Assembly (NCBI GenBank): GCA_030068145.1
Contig: JAPJBO010000058.1
Location: forward strand, 186,001 to 250,000
Direction: 5' to 3'
From: Diplonema papillatum
Lineage: Eukaryota > Euglenozoa > Diplonemea > Diplonemida > Diplonemidae
Length of the DNA: 64,000 bases
This document shows positions 1-11,459 of this stretch, piece by piece. Numbering within the stretch: position 1 is the stretch's first letter; each line of letters opens with the position of its first letter. Below the pieces are notes generated by a model. That model had not been told where the DNA came from and did no database searches. It worked only from the letters and a program-made list of their open reading frames with translations. Made by a program: the position numbers and the translations under genes.

Positions 1-195
1 CTAAAGGAACTTAAAGTAGTGTTATTCAATAGCCCTGCAGAACTCCTTTATTTCCATTTTGGTGTCACAATGTTGTTGCTACCTGCCGGCATGAGAAACC
101 AGTGTTTTCCTGTGTGACTGAAAAATACGTTCTCGCCTAAAAAACTTTTTCCACGAACATGGGGTTGGCTAAAAAACCTTTTTTGTGTTAACAAT

Positions 196-1070
196 TTGTC
201 AATGACATTGTTCTAATAGCCCGATCCGCAGCAGCAGCCAGAGTGCTCCCAACTACTGCGGCAGCCGCGAAGTATGGCCTGAAGGTCAACTACGGCGTAG
301 GCAAGACAGAGGTAGTCGTCCTGGGTTCGCCAGTTGTACGTACCGTAACGCGTCCAGATGGGGCCTCCCTCCGTGAGGTTCCGGACTACAAATACCTCGG
401 CTCCATGCTCGTGGACAGCAGAGCGGATTTCCTACGGAACAAGTCTTTGGCCTGGGTAGCAGTACACAGACTGAAGTCTGTTTGGCGGTCCACGATTAGG
501 CTCGACCTAAAGGTTTTGTTTTTCAAGACGCTCGTGGTTCCCGTCTTTCTGTCAGGCGCCGAAACTTGGATCGTTGGCACTTCCCTGCTTCCTGAGATCA
601 CGGGAGCATACACTTGTCTAGTTCGGTTTGTTCGAGGCATTAAGGTCTACAGTCGCGAAACGCGCTGTAGCAATAATGACCTTTTTGCGGATCAGTTCCC
701 GAGGATCGAAGTTGAGTTGCAGAGAAAGCGGCTCCGCTTCGCTGGGCACTGCCTGAGGGCGGACCAGCCAGCATCGAGCGTGCTTCTTGCAACGACACGT
801 CGAAAGAAGAAACGCGGTCGACCTCCGCTTTCTTATCTCGATGTGCTCCAACGCGACCTCGGCATGTCGAACACTGAGGAGATCCGGGAGCTGATGGCAG
901 ACAGGGTAGCATGGGACGCGAAGGTCCAGCGGGTGGTGGAGGCCACCAGGCAGAGAACCGTGCGGCCGCCGCGGAAGACGCGGAAAGGCATGAAGGCACG
1001 TGGGACCGGATCCGGACGACCCCCGGAAGCGCGTGATCTCGCAGGCTGCGCGGCGCATGCGCAAGGTTAA
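196..1070 (+). pseudogene. LINE reverse transcriptase, C-terminal fragment
   Basis: The open frame begins inside the RT catalytic core. The expected F/YxDD motif is followed by the conserved tail IVLIARS, but here it reads FVND, so a catalytic Asp is lost. After that come the normal LINE landmarks: GLKVNYGVGKTEVVVLG (RT palm end), YKYLGSMLV (thumb start), PVFLSGAETW, and a C-terminal block with RKRLRFAGHCLRA, RGRPPLSYLDVLQRDLG and a DRVAWDAKV end. The listed frame stops at 1070. The continuation is in another frame from about 1000, with Cys pairs (CTLC, CKYC, CKDC) up to about 1320, so a frameshift has split off a Cys-rich zinc-knuckle-like C-terminus. The copy is dead: it is truncated, its active site is altered and its frame is broken. 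Confidence 0.85.
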
Positions 1071-1334
1071 TGCGCTGAAGTACATCGACCAACTCATTTG
1101 TGCGGCACCGACCTGCCACGTTCAAGCTTGCTCCGACCACTGCACCCTCTGCCGACACTCGCTAGCCGTCGACGCTCATAACGGCAGCCCCATCCTGAAG
1201 TGCAAATACTGCCGACGCGTCACTGCTGCTGTGTGCGCTCGGATTGGCGCCGCTCAAGCGGCCACCTTATGTCACTCGTTCGTTTGTAAAGATTGCTCCG
1301 TTCTTCTCCCTTGTTCCCGGATTGGGATGACACA

Positions 1335-1335
<1 letters not shown>
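1000..1335 (+). pseudogene. Frame-shifted Cys-rich C-terminus of the LINE protein
   Basis: This reading frame overlaps the RT fragment and carries the C-terminal Cys-rich tail: SDHCTLCRHSL, then LKCKYCRR, then CHSFVCKDCSVL. The same peptide (VCKDCPVL) is encoded by LINE copy 2 near 32880-32930, which shows that it belongs to the element rather than being chance coding. The Cys spacing suggests zinc binding, which is inferred and not shown. Confidence 0.6.
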
Positions 1336-1365
<30 letters not shown>

Positions 1366-1376
1366 GTGTTAACAAT

Positions 1377-1726
1377 GCATTGGTGGTACTAAACAATAGT
1401 AGTTGGCAGCGTACTAAAAGCAACTCACCAAATCAGGTGAAAAGCCGCTAGTGCGCACAAACAAAGGAATTCCATCTACACACAGCTCTCCACCAAGCCG
1501 GAAGCCACAACCTGCCGACCCTCCTAACACCATGCAAAAAGATCGGTCGAGAGAAAAATTTTGACCTCTTTTTGTGAACCGTGCCAACCAGTTCCATTTT
1601 GTTGGCAAAGCGGAACACCACTGAACATAACCAAAAAACAAGTGTGACACCTACCCATTTCTTCTGCAAAAGTCCTGTATTTGCTGTTTGGATAATACCA
1701 TCAGCCTGGGAAGGCTGGGAAGAAAG
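1377..1726. other. No gene; flank of LINE insertion
   Basis: The first 90 bp or so resemble 53690-53765 in intron 1 of the MYND gene (both contain GTGCGCACAAAC), so the LINE landed in an older repeat. Nothing else is recognised. Confidence 0.4.
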
Positions 1727-2012
1727 TTCTATTTTTACATAAGCGCCAGCTTGAAAGGAAATGCGACGATGCTGCCCGACAAAGAACAGAAGGGATCCCA
1801 AGTGCTGCAACCGAACCACGTGTTGAACGGACGTGAGGTCATGCGGGTCTACCCCTACAAGACACATCACACAAACACAACGGTCAAAGTCCTGAGAGAG
1901 AAAACAACACACGGTGGTGTAAGCGAAGAAGAAATCAGACTGTGTTTGTGTTTGTATTTGCTCCCTTCCATTCGGAGTCGAAGCAGCTACATCGAGTATT
2001 TTCCATTGCATC
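1727..2012 (+). repeat. Fam-A dispersed repeat, 3' part
   Basis: It matches 38990-39240 along most of its length (shared marks: CATAAGCGCCAGCTTGAA, GGACGTGAGGTCATGCGG, GGTGTAAGCGAAGAA, GGAGTCGAAGCAGCTAC). No protein is recognised. Other copies are at 27357-27440, 32781-32850, 35100-35600, 36930-37250, 38910-39300 and 53031-53380. Confidence 0.7.
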
Positions 2013-3016
2013 TTCCCGGGTGAGTGCTCGTTCTGCGGAGTGGAGTGTATGCGCTCAACAGAAACACAAGCAAACGATGCCTGTCTGAACAAGGTGTGCA
2101 GCACATCGCACGCACTACCTGTATGGCTTGTACTGCCGGACTACTTTGCAGTTGTAGACACTCGAAGGTCTGCGGGTCAGATCCTTCTGTCCGTGATGGC
2201 TGTTGGTGTGCCATGTGCAAAGGGTCAGATTTGGCAATATAGTAAAAGAAACGGCTCAAAGTCGTATGTCCCCATAGGATCGTCCCCCCCCCCCCCCCCT
2301 ACCATGGATTATGGAATCAATGTGCCAATAAATTGATCGAACACCGTCTCTCGAGAAAGTATAAACACTTTCATCCGGTGAAAGTTGTGCCCCGTGGCGG
2401 TTGGTCACGTTTCGCCAAAGCCAACACAACCCAAACCCTACCCCCCTTTTTTAAACTGACGAAGGAAGGACGAGAAAAATATTTTTCCCTAGTGTTCATA
2501 CAATGCATTCCGACGGACACCGTCGAACTTACACGGAACGCGGGCCCAAACCGATTCCGTATGGTACTACCTAAATGACTGAGTATCTCTTCATTAGAAA
2601 GCCTCCACGCAAATTCCCCAGGCGAAATCTGTGTGGGCCCGCCTGGGTTCCGGGTCGAGCACCGATCGCAATTACGCCGGCCGCCCATTTAAAGTTGGAG
2701 AATAGGTCGAGGAAGCGATTTCCCCAATGCCTCCAATCATTCTCTTTACCTGGCGTAACTCTTGTTTTGGTTCTTAAACTTGGAGTGAACCAGCCACTAG
2801 ATGGTTCGATGGGTCTTTCGCCCTTTATTATAACCGGCAACGGACTGGACGACTAATCGGAAACACAAAACGCCTAACTGCCGTACCTTGTCTCTACCCG
2901 CCCAAGAAGGAACAACCGTTGGAAGTCAAAAGAAGAAACCTGCGGGGATCCTGCCGGAATGCTACGTGTAATACAATAGTGAGGGCGGGCAGCCCTTTTG
3001 TTTAGTCAGCACCTTT
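2013..3016. other. No recognised gene
   Basis: Only short unrelated open frames occur. There is a C13 run at about 2286-2299. Nothing supports a gene, RNA or mobile element. Confidence 0.4.
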
Positions 3017-3375
3017 GTGCTGAAGGGAACGTTTCCGGAACAACGGTTGCACATGAAAGGACAAGCGAAGCCAGCGAAAAAAACAAAAAGCTACTACAGA
3101 GGGTCCACTGCGCTCCAGCGTGATGGAATCTGGCATGCGTCGGTACTTCCCTGCGTTCGAGCCAGACCTGGTGATGGCCCTCTTCGTCGCAGAGAGATCC
3201 GTGCTGGCACGATGCCTGGGTCCCGTACCTCGTGGTCGATTGTCGCTGTTCGTCCTTCACTTCATTAATCAGTGCAAGCACAAATTCTGGGAATGTTCTC
3301 CAAGGTGTCATAAAGATTCGGGCCCGTGTGAGCACGAGCCCCCAAAATTTTCAAGCGAACTTTCACTCTAAAATA
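3017..3375 (+). repeat. Fam-G repeat ending in a 'CTCTAAAA' tail
   Basis: The start (TTTCCGGAACAACGGTTGC and onward) matches 13840-13905, and in reverse complement 11475-11680. The end carries AAGCGAACTTTCACTCTAAAA-type sequence at about 3351-3371, a tail that recurs at unrelated places in the window (8152, 27860, 34475, 40918, 53512). Confidence 0.5.
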
Positions 3376-4868
3376 TAAGTAGGTTACCCCCATTCAGGAA
3401 CAACCCAATAAGTCCAAAGTCGTGCCCTCACCGAACAGGAAAAAAGAAAGCATCCGTCGAAAGGACCCACTGCCGACCTCTTACTCTGGATTTGTCTGCG
3501 ACCCCGAGACAAACATCCCCCGTAGGCATACATACAAAAAGGGGCCTCTGCAACACCAACCGGCGAGTAGCGCGTAGGTCGTCCCTACTTCAGCTGAGCT
3601 CTCAGGACCCGAAGATAGTTTCCATACTCCTAGCTTGGTGGAAAGGGGGCGGAAGCCCCTTTTACTGGGTGTCGACCTGTATTTCTTTTTGGAACAACAT
3701 ACCACGCTGGACATGTCAGTACAAAAAAGAAAGTTGGCAGCGTTGGAACCTGCCATGTAAAGATACAAAACAGGTCCTTCGCACACACAACACGTGCTCA
3801 ACGACGCCTTTTCTTTTTTATATCAGCGAAGTCCGTGGCGATTACCACCCCCCCATGAGAGTCAAGTGCTCTGCCTAAACATTAAGCTAAGATTTTTCCC
3901 CCATGAGAGGCAAGTAGCGCCTGAACCCGAGACTAAGACTTTCTCCCCGGAGGCGGAACGCTTCAAAGTATTGGAACGGCGTTTCCTTCGTAAGGAAACG
4001 GCTGCGGCTGCGGCAGGGCTGGTGGTGCGGAACTAAGGAGACGTTTCTGTTTTCACGTCGCGGGGGAAAAAAAGAACAGATGGAAAGACGGTTTGTTGCC
4101 ATCGTAACCTCAGGGGGGGGAAGAATCGGCCACGAACCTTACTGATCTCAGGGCATGCGACACACCCGGCGCATAGCACACCCCCACCCGCACATTCCAC
4201 CGACCACCGAAGCATGCTCTGAACCTCGCACGCAAGCAAAAAATGAAAGACACCGATGTGTACGTCCGGACTATATCTCCACACGAGATCGGCGGAAACA
4301 CAACAAGAAACAATGCGACCTACCTGCTCAGACCCAGTCAACGCTCTATCGGTCCACGATCTCAAACCACCTCGTTTTGCGCAAGGCAAAGCCAACGCGT
4401 TCTATTGGCCACCACCTGCAATAGAAGCGCAGTCCACGATCAGCCCACGCCCTTTGCTTCATATACAAGGCAAAGCGTATGTCAATCGGAGACTTAGAAA
4501 TACCGGGTTCTCAAAGCACAAGTACCGTCGACTTCCCTCCGACTCGCACTCCCTCACTGCGAAAAGCAAGAACGCAGGCGTTCTCATATGTTCCGTTCAC
4601 CGTTTGCAGTACTTGCAAAAACCATGGCGGATTTCCGCGCTGCATGCAGCTTTCGTATCGTACCCATTGCGAACCTTGTGAAATTCTTTGTATGCGTATT
4701 GCTGGCGCATTTTCCGGTTCTGGTAAAAGCGACTAATCCCCGTCGGGCACATTTTCCACGGAGACTAGTCCAAAAGGGATCCCACTCCCATACTCTGGCG
4801 AGAGTGCCCTATCTCGCCTGGCACCCCCGTAGCACAAACAAAAAATCAAAACCGGTCTAAAGCCAAAC
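3376..4868. other. No recognised gene
   Basis: A Fam-J fragment lies at 3866-3900 (CTGCCTAAACATTAAGCTAA). Open frames up to 141 codons (4256-4681) match nothing I know. One frame at 4479-4736 has two Cys pairs (CSTC, CEPC) but no supporting context. Confidence 0.35.
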
Positions 4869-4915
4869 CCGATTAGGCCCCTAAGGTCATTAAAGTTGGT
4901 TCTTTGGCCGAAGGT
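4869..4915 (+). repeat. Terminal fragment of the 1.2-kb long-TIR element
   Basis: CGATTAGGCCCCTAAGGTCA and the diverged sequence after it match the right ends of the complete copies at 11690-12865 and 54992-56225. Only about 45 bp remain. Confidence 0.6.
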
Positions 4916-5171
4916 AGGTGACCACAGTAAAATGCTCGGCTCAGTCAGTGTCACAGTGCCACCAAGCGGTGCGAAGACGGCACACCGCATGTCTCCTCTG
5001 CACATGCCGCACGTCAGCCTCGGAGAGTTGGATCAGCGCCATGTGTATTCAGTGGCCAAGTTCTTTAAAGTTCCGCGCCGTCGTCGCAAGGTTCTCCAAG
5101 CATGACACCTCAACGCCAAGCACTCAGAACAATGTCCATTTCTTCTGCACCTGCGCGGGATCCCTCATGTA

Positions 5172-5332
5172 AAGGGGGGGGGGGTCGAATAATAACACTG
5201 TGTTATTATTCGATTTGGCGAATAATAAAAAAAGTTCCGGGTAGCCGAACAGTAGCAGGATCAAATAGTGGTAGTGTTTTTAGACAACCAGACGTGTGTC
5301 AAATAACTGTTATTATTCGACCCCCCCCCCTT
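5172..5332. mobile_element. TA-target MITE, copy 1 (161 bp)
   Basis: Terminal inverted repeats of about 26 bp run from AAGGGGG...GTCGAATAATAACA on the left to TGTTATTATTCGAC...CCCCCTT on the right. A TA dinucleotide duplicates on each side (5170-5171 and 5333-5334). Just inside the left end is a perfect hairpin (CGAATAATAACAC / TGTTATTATTCG). No coding capacity is present. TA duplication is typical of Tc1/mariner-related MITEs; the autonomous parent is not in the window. Confidence 0.85.
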
Positions 5333-5587
5333 TAGTTTATTATGGAATTGATCTTAATACTTTCTGTGGTAGACTCACCACTTCCGGTTGGTACTTGTGA
5401 CACACCTGGGCGAATTGCCAACCTTAGCGAGCACTCTGGTTTTCAGATAGCGTACACCCGCAAATCATTGTTGCACCACAGCCTGTAAACACAGAATCAA
5501 ATAACGACAGACTGGGTCAGCATTTGCCTTTGGCTAGCGGGTCAAGTAAACTGAACGCTGGCTGCCAGCCTGTCAAAAAACAAAGCA

Positions 5588-6595
5588 ACACCAAGACAAT
5601 CGGGGCGCCCGCACACAAAATATATTCACAGAGAAATGTGGGTAGTCGATTCTCATTTCGACAAGGTGCGAACAAGTGGGACGGACAGTGTTATCGTCTT
5701 GACTCGAAGCACTAAGCCGTACAGCATATAGCTCTCAGGAAAGCTCCGCCTAGCGGAGGACTCGACTGACGTGCCTGCGACTCCACTGCCAAAAGAAGAA
5801 CCGCTGCCGAGAAAAATAAAGTAAATAATTTGCCGACTGCACAAAAAAAGATAATGTCCGTCACAAGACAACAGCAAAGAATTACTATACAAACGAAGAG
5901 ACGAAAAGGGCTCGATGGCCGTCAGCCATGGCCCAGTGCTGTCTTGGCACGTGCTGATTCGCGTTATAGCCATGTCACGTGTATCACCTATCAAAACATC
6001 ACTGCCCCAGGGGGGCTCGATCTCATTTCTCATTTGCACGCCTCAAAAAAAAAACGCCAACCTTTCTGAAAGTATACACCGAAGGACACCAAGACAATCG
6101 GGGCGCCCGCACACAAAATATATTCACAGAGAAATGTGGGTAGTCGATTCTCATTTCGACAAGGGTCAACGTGTACGAACAAGTGGGACGGACAGTGTTA
6201 TCGTCTTGACTCGAAGCACTAAGCCGTACAGCATATAGCTCACAGGAAAGCTCCGCCTAGCGGAGGACTCGACTGACGTGCCTGCGACTCCACTGCCAAA
6301 AGAAGAACCGCTGCCGAGAAAAATAAAGTAAATAATTTGCCGACTGCACAAAAAAAGATAATGTCCGTCACAAGACAACAGCAAAGAATTACTATACAAA
6401 CGAAGAGACGAAAAGGGCTCGATGGCCGTCAGCCATGGCCCAGTGCTGTCTTGGCACGTGCTGATTCGCGTTATGGCCATGTCACGTGTATCACCTATCA
6501 AAACATGACTGCCCCAGGGGGGCTCGATCTTATTTCTCATTTGCACGCCTCAAAAAAAAACGCCAACCTTTCTGAAAGTATACACCTAAGGACAC
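5588..6595. repeat. Direct tandem duplication, about 498-bp unit, two copies
   Basis: Unit 1 starts near 5588 and unit 2 near 6086. They differ by a few substitutions and an 8-bp insertion (GTCAACGT-like, near 6164). Both keep a minus-strand open frame (5653-6039, 128 codons; 6166-6546, 126 codons) that begins MQMRN and has no match I recognise. With so little divergence, the open frame in both units may simply reflect a recent duplication. Confidence 0.9.
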
Positions 6596-6711
6596 CGTCC
6601 TGAAAATAGCCACCGTTCAAACGAGGCCAGTCCACCCCACCCGAGAGCCGGAACCGTCGACTTCTGTTCAAATCCGTTCAGGGCGGTCGCGTTCGTCTTC
6701 CTTTTTAGTAC

Positions 6712-6870
6712 TATCAATCTTGCGGGTTGCCCTTCAATGTATTGTGCAGGCTAAAGAGACGTAGACAGCGTGTTTCGGTGGTTGATCAGAATTCCGGACC
6801 TGACCCATGACACAGGGTCATCCAGGGAAATCCGAATGGGAAAACGATCAACCGGCACGCGCAAACAGAA
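6712..6870 (+). repeat. Fam-C left part, copy 1
   Basis: AATCTTGCGGGTTGCC, then AGAGACGTAGACAGCGTGTT and a GGTTGATCAGAATTCC block, match 44300-44375 and 51804-51905. Confidence 0.75.
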
Positions 6871-6984
6871 CGAAGCGCTTGTCTTCGCCCATGTCTGCTG
6901 TGCGGGGTTCTCCCTTTTCTGACGCGGGCCCGTCTCCTGCATCGCGCCTGTTTCTCTCCACCGCGGTCGCACCTGCCGCAGACC

Positions 6985-7160
6985 CTGTGATCCGATGGCC
7001 AAGGGCTGTTGTCCTCAGGGTTTTGTCGTTTGACAGAGTGAGTGCCGAGTCTCACCAGGCATGGTTGTGTCCCGCGTGCCCTTGTCCAGGCGCTATCGTC
7101 CGGCATTTGTTTATTAAGCAAGCGTGTCACATTCGTTGGGAGGTATCGACAAAGGGGTTT
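6985..7160 (+). repeat. Fam-C right part, copy 1
   Basis: CTCAGGGTTTTGTCGTTTGA and, further on, CGCTATCGTCCGGCATT and GTCACATTCGTTGGGAGGTA align with 45031-45210 immediately after the SPCS3 stop codon. A weaker relative is at 25800-25860. Here the two Fam-C parts lie about 120 bp apart. Confidence 0.55.
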
Positions 7161-8114
7161 CCTCGGGCAGCCGAACGAGCTTCGTTGTCTGATAGTCTGT
7201 CCTCGGGTTGTGCTTCCGTGGCTACTGTTGCCCTCAGGGTATTGCTCGCTCGGTACCACCACTCGACTACCTGTATTCCGTAACGCCCACTACTACCGTG
7301 ATAGACCAATGAAAGACAACTCCAGGCAATTCTATGCAGCTCCAGGGAATAGGGATGGACCTGATAGACCGCGGTGCACCGTGGTTCACCGTGATTGACA
7401 GCGGCAGACAATTCGATGCAGTTCCAGGAGGTAGGGATGGACCGGCTAACACCCACCACCAACCCGGAGAAGGTTTAGCTCTGGGCTTTGGTACCCAGCC
7501 TCTGAGCCAGTTCACCTCTATATCCTGGAAGTGCATCGAACTGCCCGCTGCTGTCTATCACAGTCTATCATCAGGCTACTAGCCGTAGCACAGGCTAGCA
7601 CAGGCTAGCACAGGCTATCGTCGATACAGATTATCGCCACAGATTCTTTGCATTCTAACCCAACGTATCATTGTCTATCAGCAGGCTACCAGCAGGCTAT
7701 CAGCCGTGGACCGGCTCTGTGGAAGGGAAGGAACCCAGCTTCGGAATAGGGTAGAGAGAGGACGATTGTCCGGGGTGGCGATTCGATGCAGTATCGGGAG
7801 TCTGTTGGGGTGGACCGGCGCATCACTGAAACACCAATGGGGAGGACGCACTGTATCATAGATTGTCTTTTGTGCGCCGATCGGAACGGCCGCGACACAG
7901 CATTTTCAAGAGTACCGTCTGCAGTCCGATTCATTCTCTGGAGCGGTGCACACACCCCCCGACTCTATTCGTCGGGGCAATCTTGCAAAGTTGCTTTTCT
8001 TACCCCTCTCTCTCACACACACCACACCCCCGCACACTTACTGTACAACAACAGTAACAACAGTGACGACACTGCGACAGTTTCGCTGTGCTTGGGTATT
8101 GACTACTCGCCAGA

Positions 8115-8116
<2 letters not shown>
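7161..8116. other. No gene; short internal duplications
   Basis: Segments around 7315-7345 and 7395-7435 repeat one another (GGGATGGACC). TGAGCCAGTTCACC at 7502-7515 resembles the terminal repeat of the 25217-27149 element. CACAGGCTAG repeats occur near 7590-7615. A 40-bp stretch ending TTCTTTGCATTCTAACCC at about 7655 recurs at 27062-27097. Confidence 0.45.
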
Positions 8117-8147
<31 letters not shown>

Positions 8148-8190
8148 AAAAAGCGAACTTTCACTCTAAAAGAAACACAAATAACGCTAG
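8117..8190 (+). repeat. Poly-A followed by 'GCGAACTTTCACTCTAAAA' tail
   Basis: About 30 A residues precede the recurrent tail motif at about 8153-8170. This looks like two retrotransposed 3' ends in series. Confidence 0.45.
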
Positions 8191-9514
8191 AAAATAGCAA
8201 TCCAAAGACGGGGTTCCATCCGGCCTTTCATTCTTCGTGTGTCCAGGTGACTGATCTCTACCTCTCTCACCGCTACAGATGCACTCAATCAGTATAGGCA
8301 CGTGGATACTCAAAAAGTGTTCCTCTTGGTCACATCAGTCCGCCTGGCGAAAGCCGGGCAATTCGAAAAGCGACTGCCGGCGGAGATTTCACTCGACGGA
8401 AATTAACCAGAGGAACAAACCTAAATAAAAAATTGAATCCACAAATAACGCTAAAAAAGACAGGAAACGAAGGGAAGTCGAAAGACACCAGTCAGCACGT
8501 GAAACCCCCGGTGCCTGTGTAACACTGGAGGTGAGAAAAACCGAGTTGTTCTGTGCAACCATGCATCTCGCTTACTCATGTTTTTCAACAAAACTACGAT
8601 TTTCTTCTTCTAGATTAACACCTGTTTTTGGAAACACTCGGAGAAGCCGCCAGGTTCAAATCACTTAGTTAGTGTGGCGCTCCGCCCACGACTAGCGGTG
8701 CACAATGCCGGGCGCCAACGCCAAGAGTAAGTATGTCACACGTGTCTTCATTGAAGTGAGGAGACCGGAAACTCCTTGAGAGATGGTCCCTGCACTCTAC
8801 CTCGTCTCTCTCTCTCTCGTTCGCTCTCATTTAGAAGGCGAGAGACTCTGTCTTGTGCTGCACCGGGACACAGGTAAACCTGGGTTAGTGCCACCGGTAT
8901 TGTTTCTCCTCCCCGGGTTGATGCTAGCATCAACCATGCATGAGAGGCAGTGCTCTGCCTAAACATTAAACTAAGATTTTCCCCCCGCATCCCCGTCGAA
9001 ACAAGCACCGGGCGGCTTCAATTATTTAGCCACCTTCGCTAGTTCACGACCCTTACCGCCGGATGTGCGCTCTCCCCTCAGGGTTTAGCATTGCCGCAGC
9101 CGTTTCCCGAAGGGAGCCTTGACCTCGAAGCGCTCTGGGGGCAGAAGTCGCCCCGTCCCCGAAAGCTGCGCGTTTCTCTTTTTGCGATCGATCGAGTGTG
9201 ACACTAATATTTCCTTCGAGAAACGAAAAAGAAAAGAAATAATAAAATTGTCGCTCCCGTGCTTGTGTGCCGTCACTCTCGTCCCACCGCTCCTGTCCAG
9301 AGATGCTCACGCGGGCCCCGAGGTATAATATGCTGTACCTGCACCCACGTTGAAGGAAGCGAGAGGAAGGTGCAGGCGAGTGGTACCACCTCCCCGTGTG
9401 ATTTTCTTACGCGGGCCTCGCCCCGAAGGTGTGAGCAGAGACGCATGACTACACGCACGGTGCATCCACTCGAATGGGTCGACTGCATGAAGGCGGTGCC
9501 TCCAAGCGGGCAGG
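8191..9514. other. No recognised gene; Fam-A/Fam-J pieces
   Basis: A degraded Fam-A piece (ACAGGTAAACCTGGGTTAG, 8869-8888) passes into Fam-J (GAGGCAGTGCTCTGCCTAAA, 8943-8962). The Fam-J copy is uninterrupted and serves as the empty-site model for the MITE at 15103-15264. Confidence 0.5.
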
Positions 9515-10430
9515 AGCTGTTCTCAACTGCATTTATTTCCGAAAAGAACGGTCAACCGAAGACTCAAAAATGTCGGCTTCTTTAAACTCGGAACATTCTA
9601 ATAAAAGTCTTTAAGTATCATACCACGTACGACGAGGTCAACAAAGTCGTTTGGGCTACATGCCACTTCTTCTTGGTCCTTTCCTTTCCTTCACAGCCGG
9701 GCTTGCCACCGACCCACTAAAACTCTCTCAGGAGGAGTCTTAACCGTGTGCTGGATAGGCTCCAACGTCCGAAAGCGTGCGACTGCGTCCTGGAACCTGG
9801 AACCACGCAAGTCAAACAGAAGACTTCAGAAAACCGACCGCTTACTACAAAGAAACCGTCTGGAAAAGCGAAAAAGCGAAACTCAGGCGCACAAGGGCAC
9901 GCGGGCGCTTTCGCGAACTGCGTGTTTTTGGAATAGAAGGAACCCCCAACTACTCCGAAAGGCGTGCATTAACAAGGCACGCAGGCGTTTACCTACCAAT
10001 TGACCTCGCTCGGTTGTGTCGACAACAACGGAGCGCCGACCTACCCTGCATCGTCGAAAAAGAGGCGGATGTATGGTGTGCAGCAACGTGCTGCCCTCTA
10101 TTCCTGCTTCGCATATTGAAGTCCTGGTCAGGCTGCACCTGCCTTTCGGCCAGCTGCGCGAAACGGTAGGAATCGTACTTGGAGCGAGCAGTAGCTCATC
10201 TCAACTGCACTATTTCCAAAACGATAAGTTACTTCGTACAACACAGATCAACAAAGTTGTTTGGGCTACATGCCACTTCTTCTTGGTCCTTTTCTTTCCC
10301 CCACAGCAAGGGCTTGCCATCGACCCACCAAAACTCTCTCTGGAGGAGTTCCTAGCTGTGTGCCGACAGGCCCCAACGTCCGAAAAGCACGTGACTGCAT
10401 CCTGGGGAATGGAAAGCGGAAAGGAACCTA
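9515..10430 (+). repeat. Duplicated segment pair (9515-9830 and 10195-10430)
   Basis: The two segments share TCAACTGCA..TATTTCC, then GGGCTACATGCCACTTCTTC, then AAAACTCTCTC.GGAGGAG and a CCAACGTCCGAAA block. The second segment keeps an open frame (10016-10510) in which the part after a CCCCCACAG splice-acceptor-like site encodes a hydrophilic peptide with LSLEEFLAVC. The first segment has stops there. I cannot name the product. Confidence 0.5.
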
Positions 10431-11459
10431 AGCGCGTACGGGCGTTTTTCACAAGCTGCCACCGTGATTTGAGCTTGGAGCTAGGCCTACGCCACGAACT
10501 GCGGCCCTGAGACCGAACCCGAACCGTCCTATTCAACCCCTCAGCTACCTCGCTTGGAGCGAGAGTGGCAGAGTTGGCTCATGCTAAAGCTTCTGCACTT
10601 TCTGCGTGTCGCCGGGTAGCGAACTCATCATCGAGACAGCGCGTGGAGACCCCAAAAAGTGTCGAATGGAATGACGGTACTTCCCGCAGAAGATCCAGCC
10701 TTCGGCATATCTTCGCAAGCAACAGTTGGGGTACGTTCACATCGGGAACTCCTCTTTTCTCTCTTTCTTTCCGTTTCTTTTTGTCCGCCTTGTCGGCAGC
10801 GTTTGCGGAAGCAATCAGAGACCCGCAATCCACAGATTATTCTAAACCCCCATCGGCAAAAAAAAAAAAGCAACAACAAGAAACAGTCTAAAAACTACCC
10901 ACTCGGCTCCAGGCCAGAAAAGCGAAACCTTTGTGTTTGTCGACTTCCACCGCGCTGTCATGCCAGGCATGGTCGGTAGGCTGTGCCGTTTGCCAATTGG
11001 CATGCAATACTTCTGCATAGTGTTCGAAAATCCTGAGCATTCGGAGCTGTTCCCCTCGGCTCAACTGCGGTTGATCGAGGGTGACATCAATTGCACTTGT
11101 CGGTGGATGTCTTGGCTCTGGGATTTCTAATCAACAGAAGCACGCGAATAGGTCGTCCGAACGCATTAACGGGCTGGGTTCGCCATGCCCATCACCGTTG
11201 AGTGTCGCTTGAAAATCACTATCGCGCCAGGCTTCTGGGCGACCTTGCAGCATCTTATTCAGACAGTCACCCGGGAAACCCTGCGTTGTTGGTTGTGGCA
11301 CGAGCCGATAAATGCATACTCGCAACTCCCACAGGGAAGGAAAATAAAAAAAGACGAAGAACTACAGAAACCCCACTCACTGCAAGGCACGAAATGACAG
11401 TTGGAGCAGAACATGTCGCCGGGGCACACGTCCTAGCCATCGTAGCCATCGGAAGAACC
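10431..11459. other. No recognised gene
   Basis: Only short frames occur, with no repeat family I could match. Confidence 0.35.

Larger units (their letters stand above)
196..1364 (+). mobile_element. 5'-truncated non-LTR retrotransposon (LINE), copy 1
   Basis: This is a LINE insertion with exact edges. The 12-bp sequence TGTGTTAACAAT occurs at 184-195 and again at 1365-1376, directly outside the element, and is the target-site duplication. The 5' end is truncated inside the reverse transcriptase. The 3' end is a short (ACT)n tail at about 1336-1364, as in RTE-like LINEs that end in microsatellites. A paralogous uninterrupted site is present at 53677-53720 (TGTGTTGGCAGTGCATTG and onward), which matches the two flanks joined through one copy of the duplication. 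The family name is not established; the RTE-like assignment is inferred from the domain layout and tail. Confidence 0.88.
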
